The notes: generated by a model not told the origin, from the sequence alone. DNA of 64,000 nt from Streptomyces sp. NBC_01016 (GCF_026341035.1 NZ_JAPEOQ010000001.1:5394001-5458000), one strand, 5' to 3'. Numbered from the stretch's first letter, positions 8,588-17,069 are shown. A program made the numbers and translations.

Positions 8588-9283
8588 TCAACGGCGGCCC
8601 GGTGGGACCAGGCCGGCCTCGTACGCGGAGATGGCCGCCTCCACCCGGTTGCGTGCACCCAGCTTCGCGAGCACCGCGCTGACGTGTGCCTTCACCGTGC
8701 CCTCGACGAGGTGCAGTCGGCTCGCGATCTCCGCGTTGGACAGACCTGTCCCGAGTCCGGCCAGGACGTCGCGTTCCCGTTCCGTGAGCCGCTCCAGTGA
8801 GCGGTGGGGGTGTGCCGCCCGGTGCGCGCGTAGCCCGGCGATGACCCGGGCTGCGACCCGTGGGGACAGGTAGGCTCCGCCGGCTCCCACCGCCCGTACT
8901 CCGTTGAGGAGTTCTCTCGGGTCGTCGGCCTTCAGCAGGAAGCCGTCGGCGCCGCCTTCCAGCGCGCGGGTGACGTAGTCGTCCTGGCCGAAGGTCGTCA
9001 GCATGATCACACCGACCGGCGCCGACTCCTTGTGGAGGCGGGCCGCTGCCGCCAGCCCGTCCAGACCGGGCATTTGGATGTCGAGAAGGACCACGTCCGG
9101 CCGGTACCTGCGGGCGAGCGCTACGGCCTCGTGCCCATCGACTGCCTCGGCCACCACCTCGACGTGGGGGTCACGGGCGAGGATGGCCCGGACCCCCGCC
9201 CGGATCATCGCCTCGTCGTCGGCTATCAGGACACGGACCGGCCGGCTGTCCGACGCTGTGTCTTCCACTGCTGTGTCTTCCAC
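8588..9283 (-). CDS. NarL/FixJ-type response regulator
   Basis: A 231-residue two-component response regulator. The receiver domain spans about residues 15-135 with the acidic pair D22/D23, the phosphoacceptor D68 in DVVLLDIQMPGLDG, and the conserved Lys in FLLKADD. A LuxR-type helix-turn-helix covers about 165-225 (LTERERDVLAGLGTGLSNAEIASRL). It is divergent from the ABC exporter genes at 9532-11312 and probably pairs with the HisKA_3 kinase at 11448-13268, controlling the exporter. The first 13 residues contain a short direct repeat (EDTAVEDTA), so the true start may be slightly internal. Confidence 0.9.
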   Translation of the reverse strand: MEDTAVEDTASDSRPVRVLIADDEAMIRAGVRAILARDPHVEVVAEAVDGHEAVALARRYRPDVVLLDIQMPGLDGLAAAARLHKESAPVGVIMLTTFGQDDYVTRALEGGADGFLLKADDPRELLNGVRAVGAGGAYLSPRVAARVIAGLRAHRAAHPHRSLERLTERERDVLAGLGTGLSNAEIASRLHLVEGTVKAHVSAVLAKLGARNRVEAAISAYEAGLVPPGRR

Positions 9284-9531
9284 GCGGCGAGCCTACGGCC
9301 GCCGCGCCGCCGCGCGAGCGGCGTACTTCACACATCAGCCCAGGGGCGGGGCACACCCCTGACGAAGGGCAGCACGCCGCTGCCGTTCGTCCAATGGGCG
9401 CCGTTCCCGCGGACTTCTAGCGTCGCTCTCGTACAGGAAACGCGGTGGCTGCCCAAGGGCTGAGCCCCATGCGCCGGTCGGTGCACGCCTCCCTCGGCTT
9501 CCGCGGTCCGTGACCGGCATGAAGGAGCTCC

Positions 9532-10509
9532 GTGATCACCCTTCGGGAACTGACCAAACGTTACGGCGAGACCGTCGCCGTGGACGGTCTGACGCTGGAC
9601 ATCAAAGGCGGGCAGGTGACCGGCTTCCTGGGGCCCAACGGCGCCGGTAAGTCGACCACGATGCGCATGATTCTCGGCCTGGACCATCCCTCCGGGGGAG
9701 AGGCGCTGATCGACGGCAGGCCGTACTCCTCGATGCGGCACCCGATCCGCGAGGTCGGCGCGCTCCTTGACGCCAAGGCACTGCACCCGGCTCGTTCCGC
9801 ACGCAGCCACCTGGTGGCGCAGGCGCGCAGCAACGGCATTCCGCTGCGCCGGGTGGACGAGGTCCTTGAGACGGTCGGCCTGGCGAAGGTGGCACGGCGC
9901 TCCGCCGGGGCGTTCTCCCTCGGCATGTACCAGCGACTGGGTGTGGCGGGCGCGCTGCTCGGCGACCCGCAGGTCCTCATCTTCGACGAGCCGGTCAACG
10001 GCCTTGATCCCGACGGTGTCCGATGGGTACGAGAACTCGTGCGGTCCCTGGCAGCGGAGGGCCGGACGGTCTTCCTGTCCAGTCACCTGATGAGCGAGAT
10101 GCAGCTGACCGCCGACCAGTTGGTCGTCATCGGTCGGGGGAAACTCCTGGCCGACACTCCGATGACCGAGTTGTTGGCCAACAGCTCGCTGTCGTCGGTG
10201 CGGGTGCGCACCCCGGACGTGGCGGACCTGCGCAGGCTGACCGGCCACCTCCTGGAGGACGGTGATGTGACCGTGGAGTCGCCCGCGGCCGACGAGATCG
10301 TCGTGAAGGGCCGTAGCGTCGAGCAGGTCGGCGACCTGGCCCACCGCCTAGGACTGAGACTGCACGAACTGCGTACGGTCTCCGCTTCGCTGGAACAGGC
10401 GTACATGGAACTGACCGCGCAGAGCGTGGAGTACGAGACGGGCGACACGGTGTTCGGCGGCCAGGGTTCCGAGGAGACACGGGTTCAGGGACAGGGGGCG
10501 GGGGCATGA
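9532..10509 (+). CDS. ABC exporter ATP-binding protein
   Basis: A 325-residue ATPase of the type that couples to a separate permease for drug, peptide or lantibiotic export. Walker A is GPNGAGKST at residues 34-42, the signature region is FSLGMYQRLGVAGALL near 128, and Walker B LIFDEPVNGLDPDG is near 149. After the ATPase core an alpha/beta tail of the DUF4162 type follows. It uses a GTG start with AAGGAG seven bases upstream. It overlaps the permease gene by four bases (ATGA), so the two are translationally coupled. Regulation by the adjacent two-component system is likely. Confidence 0.93.
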   Translation: MITLRELTKRYGETVAVDGLTLDIKGGQVTGFLGPNGAGKSTTMRMILGLDHPSGGEALIDGRPYSSMRHPIREVGALLDAKALHPARSARSHLVAQARSNGIPLRRVDEVLETVGLAKVARRSAGAFSLGMYQRLGVAGALLGDPQVLIFDEPVNGLDPDGVRWVRELVRSLAAEGRTVFLSSHLMSEMQLTADQLVVIGRGKLLADTPMTELLANSSLSSVRVRTPDVADLRRLTGHLLEDGDVTVESPAADEIVVKGRSVEQVGDLAHRLGLRLHELRTVSASLEQAYMELTAQSVEYETGDTVFGGQGSEETRVQGQGAGA

Positions 10510-11312
10510 GCGCCGTAACGACCGACGTGAGTGATGGCCGCCGTGGCCGCACGGCCTCCGGCCATACCGGTGGCGGGCTCGCGGGCGCGTTCGCCTCGGA
10601 GTGGACCAAGCTGTGGACGATTCGAACGCCGTACGTCTGCCTGCTGGTCGGGCTGATCGTGACCGCGATCTTCACCTTCTACTACGGGTCGATCGCCCGG
10701 ATCAACGACAAGCCGGTCCAGCCGGTCGGTAACGCCTCGGTGTCGTCGGTCATCCTCACCCAGTTCGCCCTGGTGGTCCTGGCGATGACGACGGTGACGA
10801 GTGAGTACTCGACGAGCAGCATGCGCACTTCACTGCTGTGGGTGCCGGTCAGGCGCCATGTGCAGCTGGCCAAGGCGCTGTTGAGCGCACTGGTGGGCTT
10901 CGTCGCCGGATTGGTGTGGGCTGTGCTGGGCATCGCGCTGGCCTGGGGGCCGTTCGAGGGGCACGCCAGTTTCGAGCTGTCGAAGGCGGTGTACCAAACC
11001 CTTGCCATGGGCGTCTATTCCGCTCTCGTCTGCGTGCTGACGGTAGGGGTGTCGTTCGCCCTGCGGACGGCGGCGGGCGCCGTTGCCATGATCTTCTTCC
11101 TGGTATCAGCCTTGCCCAGCATGCTGGTCGGGCTGGGGGGCCCGGTACTGCTGGCCATCAACGAGTACATGCCGCAGACCGTGGGTGGTTACTTCATGCT
11201 GGGCAACGGCAAAGCTCCGTTCCCGGACGCGGTGAGCCTGCTGATCCTGCTGGTGTGGGCCGTCGCCGCGCATGTGGCCGGTCTCTTCGTGCTGCGACGC
11301 CGGGACGCATGA
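10506..11312 (+). CDS. ABC exporter permease
   Basis: A 268-residue integral membrane protein with about six hydrophobic segments (PYVCLLVGLIVTAIFTFYYG, SVILTQFALVVLAMTTVTS, ALLSALVGFVAGLVWAVLGI and three more toward the C terminus). The conserved TSEYSTSSMRTSLL stretch after the second segment is typical of ABC-2 type permeases that partner NatA/BcrA-like ATPases. The start codon overlaps the ATPase stop. The transported molecule is unknown; similar gene sets give resistance to cell-envelope antibiotics or export peptides. Confidence 0.9.
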   Translation: MSAVTTDVSDGRRGRTASGHTGGGLAGAFASEWTKLWTIRTPYVCLLVGLIVTAIFTFYYGSIARINDKPVQPVGNASVSSVILTQFALVVLAMTTVTSEYSTSSMRTSLLWVPVRRHVQLAKALLSALVGFVAGLVWAVLGIALAWGPFEGHASFELSKAVYQTLAMGVYSALVCVLTVGVSFALRTAAGAVAMIFFLVSALPSMLVGLGGPVLLAINEYMPQTVGGYFMLGNGKAPFPDAVSLLILLVWAVAAHVAGLFVLRRRDA

Positions 11313-11447
11313 CCCCGTGCCGGAACCGGCTCTGACACCCTCGCCGTGCCGCCCCCCCTCGTCGGGCGTCAGGTACCGGCTCGCAGAATCGACCAGGACA
11401 GGTGAGGCCCCCCAGAGGACAGCCACCGGAAGGACGGCCGACGCGTC

Positions 11448-13268
11448 ATGCTGCACACACGCATACCCTCCACCAGATCTGTGACCGGCAACGTGGCCCT
11501 GTGGAGTGTGCTCGCAGCCGCCACCGGCTACGGGTTCCTGGACGCGGGTACGGCCTCCCCGGTCCTGGATCTGTTCCTCCCGCTGGCCGTCCTGGCGGTG
11601 GCCGTGCCATGGTCCCGCCACCGGCCGGGGGCCGCAGTCGTACTGGTCAACGGGCTGTGCGTGCTGGGCCTGGCCGACTCCGCGACCCCCGGCAACGCCC
11701 ACGTCCTGTCGCTGGCCGCCCTGAGCTGCGCGCTCGGTGCCCGGGTCGCCGCGGCAGGGCGCCCGCTGCTCGTGCTCGCTGGGTGTGCGGCGGTAGATCT
11801 CGCGACGTGCGCGGTGCTGCGAGTGCAGCCGGTGTGGTGGTTCTACACGCTGACCGTGCTGCCCGCCGCCCTTCTGCTGCCCTGGCTGGCCGGGCGGCAC
11901 TGGCGTGGCCGACGCGAACTCGTGCGGGAGGGCTGGTGGCTGGCCCGGAGCCTGGAGGAGCGGCAGCATCTGGTCGCACAGCAGGCGCGGCTGACCGAAC
12001 GCGCGGACATCGCGGCCGACATGCACGACTCCCTCGGCCACGCCCTGAGCCTGGTCGCCGTTCGCGCCGGGGCCCTGGAACTCTCGCCCGACCTCACGGA
12101 CCGCGACCGCGCCGACCTCGCAGAGCTGCGCGGGACGATCGCGGACGCGGTGGAGCAATTGCGGGAGACCGTTGCCGTCCTGCACGATCCGCCCGTCACG
12201 GACATGGGTACGGGCCTGCCCGTCAACGACTCCGTCGAGGACCTCCTGGGACGGGCGGCCGCTTCCGGGGTGCCGGTGCGCTGGGAGCGGCGTGGGGCGG
12301 TGCCCTCGATGTCCCCTCTGGTCGAACGCGGGATGTACCGGGTGGTGCAGGAGGCTCTCACGAACGCGGTGAAGCACGCGCCGGACTGTGCGATCAGGGT
12401 ACGGATCACCCACGAGGCCGTCCGTACCCGCGTGAGCGTGGTGAACGCCGTCGCGTCGGCCGGCGGACCGGCGCACGCGGGCGAGGGGCAGGCGAACATC
12501 GGCGGCCGGGGGCTGACAGGGCTCCGGGAACGGGTGACGGTGCTCGGTGGCTCCTTGCGGACCGGGCCCGGCGCAGGCGGGTTCCAGGTCACCGCAGTCC
12601 TTCCGCACCAGGCCACCGTCCGTCCCGGGACACCGGTGCCGGTACCAGGCACTGCGCCCGGAACACCGGTCGGAACCCGGCGGTCCGCATTGTCGTCCGG
12701 GGCCGCTCCGCACCCGGATACGACCCCCGACTCGGATCCGTATCCGGACACGGACACGCCTCCAGACACCTTCGTACCGGAGTCCACCAAGCGACTCGCC
12801 TCCGTACGGAGAGACGCCCGTCGCCGCTCCGCCGCCGCCCTGGTGGCACCTGTCGTCGCAGCCGCCTTCTTCGTGCCGTCCGCGTTCTTCCTGGCCTGGC
12901 AGCTCACGACGAGCGTGCTGCCGCCTTCCCGGTTCGACGAGTTGGCCATCGGCCGGCCGCGCGCGGAGCTCGCCCCTCTGCTGCCGGACCGCTCCTACCC
13001 CTACCCGTCCGACCACGTCCGTTCCATGTCGCGCCCGCCCGGCACCCGTTGCGAGTTCTACCGGTCCAGCCGCGATCTGCTGGCCCAGGTCGACCTCTAC
13101 CGGCTCTGCTGGTCCGGCAACTCGCTGCTGACAAAGGACACGGTGTCCGCAAGCCACCCCTCCCTGAGTGAGGGGCACGAAGTGCGTCGTACGCCCGTAC
13201 CGGGGCCAAGGAACGTATCGGACCCTGCCGGACTCCTCGGCTTCGTTCCACATCCCGTTTCCCGGTGA
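11448..13268 (+). CDS. Sensor histidine kinase (HisKA_3) with an extra C-terminal membrane and extracytoplasmic region
   Basis: A 606-residue kinase. Four to six N-terminal membrane helices (residues about 15-150) precede a dimerisation domain whose phosphorylated His is H193 in ADMHDSLGHALS, and an ATPase domain with LTNAVKHAPD near 305 and GGRGLTGLRERV near 353. Normal NarL-type kinases stop soon after. Here a low-complexity Pro/Asp/Thr linker (about 390-440) leads to another hydrophobic helix near 461-485 and a further ~110 residues with two cysteines (GTRCEFYRSS, LYRLCWSGNS) that would lie outside the cell. It probably phosphorylates the regulator at 8588-9283 and follows the exporter genes by about 135 bp. 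Confidence 0.9.
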   Translation: MLHTRIPSTRSVTGNVALWSVLAAATGYGFLDAGTASPVLDLFLPLAVLAVAVPWSRHRPGAAVVLVNGLCVLGLADSATPGNAHVLSLAALSCALGARVAAAGRPLLVLAGCAAVDLATCAVLRVQPVWWFYTLTVLPAALLLPWLAGRHWRGRRELVREGWWLARSLEERQHLVAQQARLTERADIAADMHDSLGHALSLVAVRAGALELSPDLTDRDRADLAELRGTIADAVEQLRETVAVLHDPPVTDMGTGLPVNDSVEDLLGRAAASGVPVRWERRGAVPSMSPLVERGMYRVVQEALTNAVKHAPDCAIRVRITHEAVRTRVSVVNAVASAGGPAHAGEGQANIGGRGLTGLRERVTVLGGSLRTGPGAGGFQVTAVLPHQATVRPGTPVPVPGTAPGTPVGTRRSALSSGAAPHPDTTPDSDPYPDTDTPPDTFVPESTKRLASVRRDARRRSAAALVAPVVAAAFFVPSAFFLAWQLTTSVLPPSRFDELAIGRPRAELAPLLPDRSYPYPSDHVRSMSRPPGTRCEFYRSSRDLLAQVDLYRLCWSGNSLLTKDTVSASHPSLSEGHEVRRTPVPGPRNVSDPAGLLGFVPHPVSR

Positions 13269-13329
13269 AAACGCAGGTCCGAGGGGCCCTTGCCGCCCGT
13301 TCCGCCACACCGTTACCCAAGGAACTCCC

Positions 13330-13360
13330 TTGACTTCAAGCGCACGTGAACCAGAAGCCT
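13330..13360 (+). promoter_or_regulatory. SoxR-type promoter of the MFS gene
   Basis: TTGACT at 13330-13335 and AAGCCT at 13355-13360 are separated by 19 bp, the long spacer typical of MerR/SoxR-activated promoters. Inside is a half-conserved dyad, CTTCAAGC-GC-ACGTGAAC (13334-13351). The same arrangement occurs upstream of the SDR gene at 15103. The first in-frame ATG is six bases past the -10 box, so the mRNA should be leaderless. Confidence 0.6.
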
Positions 13361-13366
13361 GGGCCG

Positions 13367-14641
13367 ATGAAGCCCACACGCACGTCCCGACTGCTGCCGC
13401 AGACCTACCGGTCCCTGTTCTCGTACCGCGAGTTCCGGCGGCTCCTCCCGGCGCTGGCGGTCTCCGACCTGGGGGACGGGATGAGCATCGTCGCCGTGGC
13501 CTGGCTGGCCGTGCAGACCGCGCCGCCCGGCCGGTCCGGTCTGTACGTGGGTGCCGCGATCGCCGCGTACGCCCTGCCCGGCGCGGCTGGTGCGCTGGTC
13601 TTCGGGCGGTGGCTGCGCCGGCTGCCCGCCCGGCGGTTGCTCGCCGTGGACTGCTGGCTCCGCGCGCTGTGTCTGGGCTGCGTGCCGCTGGCCTGGGTGG
13701 CAGGGGTCCTGCATCCCGTCCTGTACGTGGTGCTGCTTGCCGGTTCGTCGGTGCTGCACGCGTGGGGGAGCGCGGGAAAGTACTCCCTCGTCGCGCAGAT
13801 CCTGCCTCCGGAACGGCGGCTGCCCGCGAACGCCCTGATCAGCTCCAGCGCTTCGGCGTCCGTCATCGCGGGCCCCGCGCTGGCCGGATTCCTGGCAACG
13901 GCTGTCAGTCCGGCCTGGCTCATCGGCCTCGACGCCCTGTCCTTCGTCGTCCTGGCCGTACAGGTGGGCCGGCTGGGCGACGGGACGAAGCAGGCGCCGG
14001 CGTCCGCGCCCGCCGGCACCGCCCGGTCGGCATCGGGCCTGCGCATGTTGCGCGGACAGCCCGAACTGCTCGGGATCCTCGCCCTGACCTGGTTCTTCAA
14101 CTTCTTCTACGGTCCGGTCGAGGTCGCCCTCCCGCTGCACGTCACCGAAGACCTGCACGCCGGTTCCGGTGTCCTCGGGCTGTACTGGACGCTCTTCGGG
14201 GTGGGCGCGGTACTCGGCGGCCTTACGGTCGGTGCCCTGCGCAGACTCCCGGTATGGCCCGTCACCCTGGCCATCGTCGCCGGCTGGGGACTGACCCTGC
14301 TGCCCTTCGGGCTCGGCGCCCCGACGGCCGTCACCTTCACGTGCTTCGCCATGGGCGGCCTGATCTACGGCCCCTTCACCGCTCTGTCCTTCACCCTCTT
14401 CCAGGACCGTACGCCCGCGGACTGGCTGACCACCGTCCTCGCCGCCCGCGGTGCTGCCCTGCTCACCGCCGCGCCCCTGGGCACCGCGCTCGGCGGTCCG
14501 TTCGTCGCCGCACTTGGCCCCCGGGACACCCTCGCCGTCTCGGGGGTCGCGACACTGGTACTGGCCCTCGTTGCCACCGGGTTCCGCGCCAGGGCCCGGT
14601 ACGGGACGCCCCCTCGTGGCCCGGTCCGCGCGGAGCGATAA
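13367..14641 (+). CDS. MFS efflux transporter (MFS_3, macrolide/enterobactin-exporter-like)
   Basis: A 424-residue, roughly 12-helix major facilitator. It has the FREFRRLLPALAVSDLGDGM opening and the LPARRLLAVDCWLRA loop seen in MFS_3 exporters. The start is placed at ATG 13367 rather than GTG 13346, because 13346 lies inside a SoxR-like operator and the promoter's -10 box ends six bases before 13367. It is convergent with the SoxR-like MerR gene. The promoter layout suggests induction by redox-active compounds, so the cargo may be such a compound; this is inference. Confidence 0.88.
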   Translation: MKPTRTSRLLPQTYRSLFSYREFRRLLPALAVSDLGDGMSIVAVAWLAVQTAPPGRSGLYVGAAIAAYALPGAAGALVFGRWLRRLPARRLLAVDCWLRALCLGCVPLAWVAGVLHPVLYVVLLAGSSVLHAWGSAGKYSLVAQILPPERRLPANALISSSASASVIAGPALAGFLATAVSPAWLIGLDALSFVVLAVQVGRLGDGTKQAPASAPAGTARSASGLRMLRGQPELLGILALTWFFNFFYGPVEVALPLHVTEDLHAGSGVLGLYWTLFGVGAVLGGLTVGALRRLPVWPVTLAIVAGWGLTLLPFGLGAPTAVTFTCFAMGGLIYGPFTALSFTLFQDRTPADWLTTVLAARGAALLTAAPLGTALGGPFVAALGPRDTLAVSGVATLVLALVATGFRARARYGTPPRGPVRAER

Positions 14642-14691
14642 GGAGGGCCTCCCGCCGGGTCGCCGTCAGTGTCCCCTGGGTGTTCCCGTGT

Positions 14692-15084
14692 TCACGGTGT
14701 GACGTCAGAAGCGTCGAGCAGTACGCACTGGTCGAAGTTCATGCAGCCGCACTCCAGGCAGTCCGCGACTGCCTGCCGCAGGGATTGGGCCTGTGCTATG
14801 TGCTGATCGAGTTCGGGCAGCTTACGGGTGGCCATCTCCCGCCACTGGCGCGTGGCGGACGGGGAGGCGTCACCGGCAAGGAGCTGCGTGATCTCGGCGA
14901 GCGTGAACCCAGCCCGCTGCGCCATCTTGATCAGAGCGACCCGCCGCACAGTACTCACCGGCCACACCCGGCGCCCTCCTTCACGGCGCGCACCCGGCAG
15001 CAGACCGCGCTCCTCCCAGTAACGCAGCGCCGAAGCCCGTACGTGAACCCGCGCCGCGAGCTCCCCGATCGGCAGATACCGCAC
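14692..15084 (-). CDS. SoxR-like MerR family regulator with [2Fe-2S] cysteine motif
   Basis: A 130-residue MerR protein. The winged helix covers residues 4-70 (IGELAARVHVRASALRYWEERGLLPG), then comes a dimerisation helix, then C109-x2-C112-x-C114-x5-C120. That spacing is the same as the redox-sensing [2Fe-2S] motif of SoxR. It is somewhat shorter than E. coli SoxR. It starts with GTG after GGGAGGGGGCGGC. It is divergent from the SDR gene at 15197, whose promoter carries a perfect SoxR-like dyad, and convergent with the MFS gene that has a weaker copy. It probably activates both on oxidation by redox-cycling agents; target assignment is inference. Confidence 0.85.
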   Translation of the reverse strand: MRYLPIGELAARVHVRASALRYWEERGLLPGARREGGRRVWPVSTVRRVALIKMAQRAGFTLAEITQLLAGDASPSATRQWREMATRKLPELDQHIAQAQSLRQAVADCLECGCMNFDQCVLLDASDVTP

Positions 15085-15102
15085 GCCGCCCCCTCCCTGC
15101 TC

Positions 15103-15133
15103 TTGACTTCAAGCGTGCTTGAAGGACGACCGT
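15103..15133 (+). promoter_or_regulatory. SoxR-type promoter with perfect 18-bp operator
   Basis: CTTCAAGC-GT-GCTTGAAG (15107-15124) is a perfect dyad that closely resembles the E. coli SoxR box CCTCAAGTTAACTTGAGG. It sits in the 19-bp spacer between TTGACT (15103-15108) and GACCGT (15128-15133), the architecture of promoters that MerR-family activators untwist. The SoxR-like gene reads the other way from 15084. Confidence 0.75.
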
Positions 15134-15140
15134 GGCCCGC

Positions 15141-15200
15141 ATGATCTCAGCACGACCGGGACGCCCGCTGCCCGGCCCCACAGCAGGAGCACGGACATGA
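15141..15200 (+). CDS. Possible 19-codon leader peptide coupled to the SDR gene
   Basis: The first ATG after the SoxR-type -10 box is at 15141, seven bases downstream, which would make the transcript leaderless. It opens a frame of 19 codons (MISARPGRPLPGPTAGART) ending in TGA at 15198-15200, which overlaps the SDR start codon as ATGA. Translation of the leader could therefore feed ribosomes onto the SDR. No homology is claimed; a chance frame is quite possible. Confidence 0.3.
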   Translation: MISARPGRPLPGPTAGART

Positions 15201-15925
15201 CATTCGACGACCACCGCGTGGTCATCACCGCCGCAGGCCGCGATTTCGGCCGCACCCTGGCCCTCCGCCTCGCGGACCTCGGCGCCGAAGTCTTCCTCTC
15301 CGCGCGCACGCTCGCCGCCGCCGAACACGTCCGCGACGAGATCCGGGCCCGCGGCCACCACAAGGTGCACGCCTCCGCCTGCGACCTGACCGACCCCGCC
15401 TCGATCCGCGCCTTCGCCGCCGACGTCGCCCGGCACACCGACCGTATCGACGTACTGATCAACAACGGCTCCCGCTACCTCCACGGCCCGGATCTGCTGT
15501 CGGCTTCCGACGCCGACATCACCGACACCCTCGCCTCCGGCACCACCGGCACGGTCCTGGCCGTGAAGAACTTCCTCCCCCTCCTCCTCAACTCATTCCG
15601 CCCGGACGTGGTGACCATGATCTCCGCCTGCGGGACGGCCGGCCATCACCGCTCGGACGCGCACGACGCCTTCTACGCGGCCAAGAGCGCCCAGGCAGGC
15701 TTCGCCGAAATCCTCTCCAAGCGCCTGCGGCCCCAGGGGGTCCGGGCGATTTCCCTGTACCCGCCCGACTTCGACAACTCCGACCCCCTGTCGGGGGAGT
15801 GGGAGACCACCCCGCGCGGCGCCCAGGATGCTCTCACTGCCCAGTCACTCGTGGACTGCATCCTCTTCGCCCTCGCCCAACCCCGCGACTGCTTCATCAA
15901 GGCATTCCACTTCGAACAGGTCTGA
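15197..15925 (+). CDS. Atypical short-chain dehydrogenase/reductase
   Basis: A 242-residue protein with SDR order but altered motifs. The TGxxxGxG nucleotide loop reads TAAGRDFG (11-18), lacking two of the glycines. NNAG appears as NNGS (89-92). The catalytic YxxxK appears as F159-YAA-K163, with Phe where Tyr is expected, unless Y160 takes over. It may bind NAD(P) poorly or act as a sensor or non-classical enzyme. AGGAG lies about eight bases before ATG 15197. It is transcribed from a SoxR-type promoter and is divergent from the SoxR-like gene, so a role in the response to redox-active compounds is likely. Confidence 0.8.
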   Translation: MTFDDHRVVITAAGRDFGRTLALRLADLGAEVFLSARTLAAAEHVRDEIRARGHHKVHASACDLTDPASIRAFAADVARHTDRIDVLINNGSRYLHGPDLLSASDADITDTLASGTTGTVLAVKNFLPLLLNSFRPDVVTMISACGTAGHHRSDAHDAFYAAKSAQAGFAEILSKRLRPQGVRAISLYPPDFDNSDPLSGEWETTPRGAQDALTAQSLVDCILFALAQPRDCFIKAFHFEQV

Positions 15926-16068
15926 GCCGTTCCTGGCCTCCGGATGCGCCGGGCTGATGATCGGCGTCTTCCCTTTCACTGCTGTTGCACGGAAGCTCTC
16001 CGGGGGCAACCCCCGGCCTCGGCAGCTCCTACCGGCCGCTCTCGCCCGCTCACCTCCAAGGATCTTTG

Positions 16069-16761
16069 ATGAACCCCTTGCTCTTCCCCGTCATAGCCGC
16101 GCAAGGACTGCTCGTCCGCATGCGTACCGAGACCCTGACGCCTGCGGGCGGGCCTACCTCCGGTACCGAGAGCCCGGCCGAAGATGAGCCGGTGCGGATC
16201 GCTGTCCTCGGAGAGTCGACGGCGGCCGGCTGCGGAGTGGACAGCCACGGGAAGGGCTTCACGGGGCACTTCGCCCGCGAACTCGGCGCACGCACGGGCC
16301 GACCGGTGGAGTGGGCGGTACACGGCCAGTACGGGGCGACGGTGCGCCGTATCCGGTACCGGCTGCTGCCCGAGGTCGGCCCGGATCTTCAGGTGGCCGC
16401 GCTCCTTGCCGGGGTCAACGACGTCCTCGGGCGGACCAGCCCGCAGGGCTGGGGTGACGAACTGCACGCGGTCGTCGAAGAGTTGGGGCAGCGAGCGGAG
16501 CAGGTGGTGGTGACGGGGATACCGGCGTTCGGGGAGTTCCCCTCGGTGCCGGGGACGCTGGGCCGGTACCTGGCGGAACGGGCGACGGCACTGGACGACG
16601 TCTCGCAGCGGGTCTGCGCGGAGTTCGCGAACGTGACCTGGGTCGGCTCCGTGGACGTTCTCCCGATGGGCCCGGAGTTCTTCGCCCGGGACCGCTTCCA
16701 CCCCTCGGCCCACGGCTACCGGGAATGGGCCCGGATCGTCGCCGGAAAGGTGGCGCTCTGA
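16069..16761 (+). CDS. SGNH/GDSL-type hydrolase
   Basis: A 230-residue esterase-like protein. Block I is VLGESTAAGCGVD with the catalytic Ser, block III is AGVNDVLGR with the oxyanion Asn, and block V is DRFHPSAHGYREWA with the Asp/His pair. The N terminus (MNPLLFPVIAAQGLLVR) is hydrophobic and may be a membrane anchor or weak signal. AAGGA precedes the chosen ATG. It should hydrolyse an acyl ester, but the substrate cannot be told. It stands alone between the SDR gene and an IS remnant. Confidence 0.88.
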   Translation: MNPLLFPVIAAQGLLVRMRTETLTPAGGPTSGTESPAEDEPVRIAVLGESTAAGCGVDSHGKGFTGHFARELGARTGRPVEWAVHGQYGATVRRIRYRLLPEVGPDLQVAALLAGVNDVLGRTSPQGWGDELHAVVEELGQRAEQVVVTGIPAFGEFPSVPGTLGRYLAERATALDDVSQRVCAEFANVTWVGSVDVLPMGPEFFARDRFHPSAHGYREWARIVAGKVAL

Positions 16762-17069
16762 TGGGGCGGAGAGAGTTCCTCCGCCCCACTGGTATCTCAG
16801 GCATGGACATTCACGCGGCCGGTGAGGAAGGTCTCCCAGTCGCGGCTAGGCGGAGGCTCTGACAATCCTCGGTGGGGCTGGTCAGGCGGACGGGTCGGGC
16901 AAGGAGGCCAGCCGAGACCGCTCGTTCGAGTCGGCATAGCGGGCCCCTGAGTTCTGTGGACGGCAACAGCACCGCCGTACGCTGCATCGGCTCTCCCCCA
17001 GAGAGGACAGCGAAGCCGCCCCGGCGATCCGAGCGATCCAATATCTAAAAATTCCCACCCCCGCGGGCC
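16762..17069. other. Intergenic stretch without a recognisable gene
   Basis: About 300 bp between the SGNH gene and the IS remnant. Short open frames exist on the minus strand (16811-17041), but they show no domain and no good ribosome site. I see no strong hairpin or operator here. Confidence 0.4.

Noticed and set aside
13346..13366. GTG 13346 as start of the MFS gene
   Set aside because: It lies inside the SoxR-like dyad and upstream of the -10 box, so it would not be transcribed from that promoter.
16811..17041. 76-codon minus-strand open frame after the SGNH gene
   Set aside because: It has Arg/Leu/Ser-rich shadow-like composition, no ribosome site and no family resemblance.
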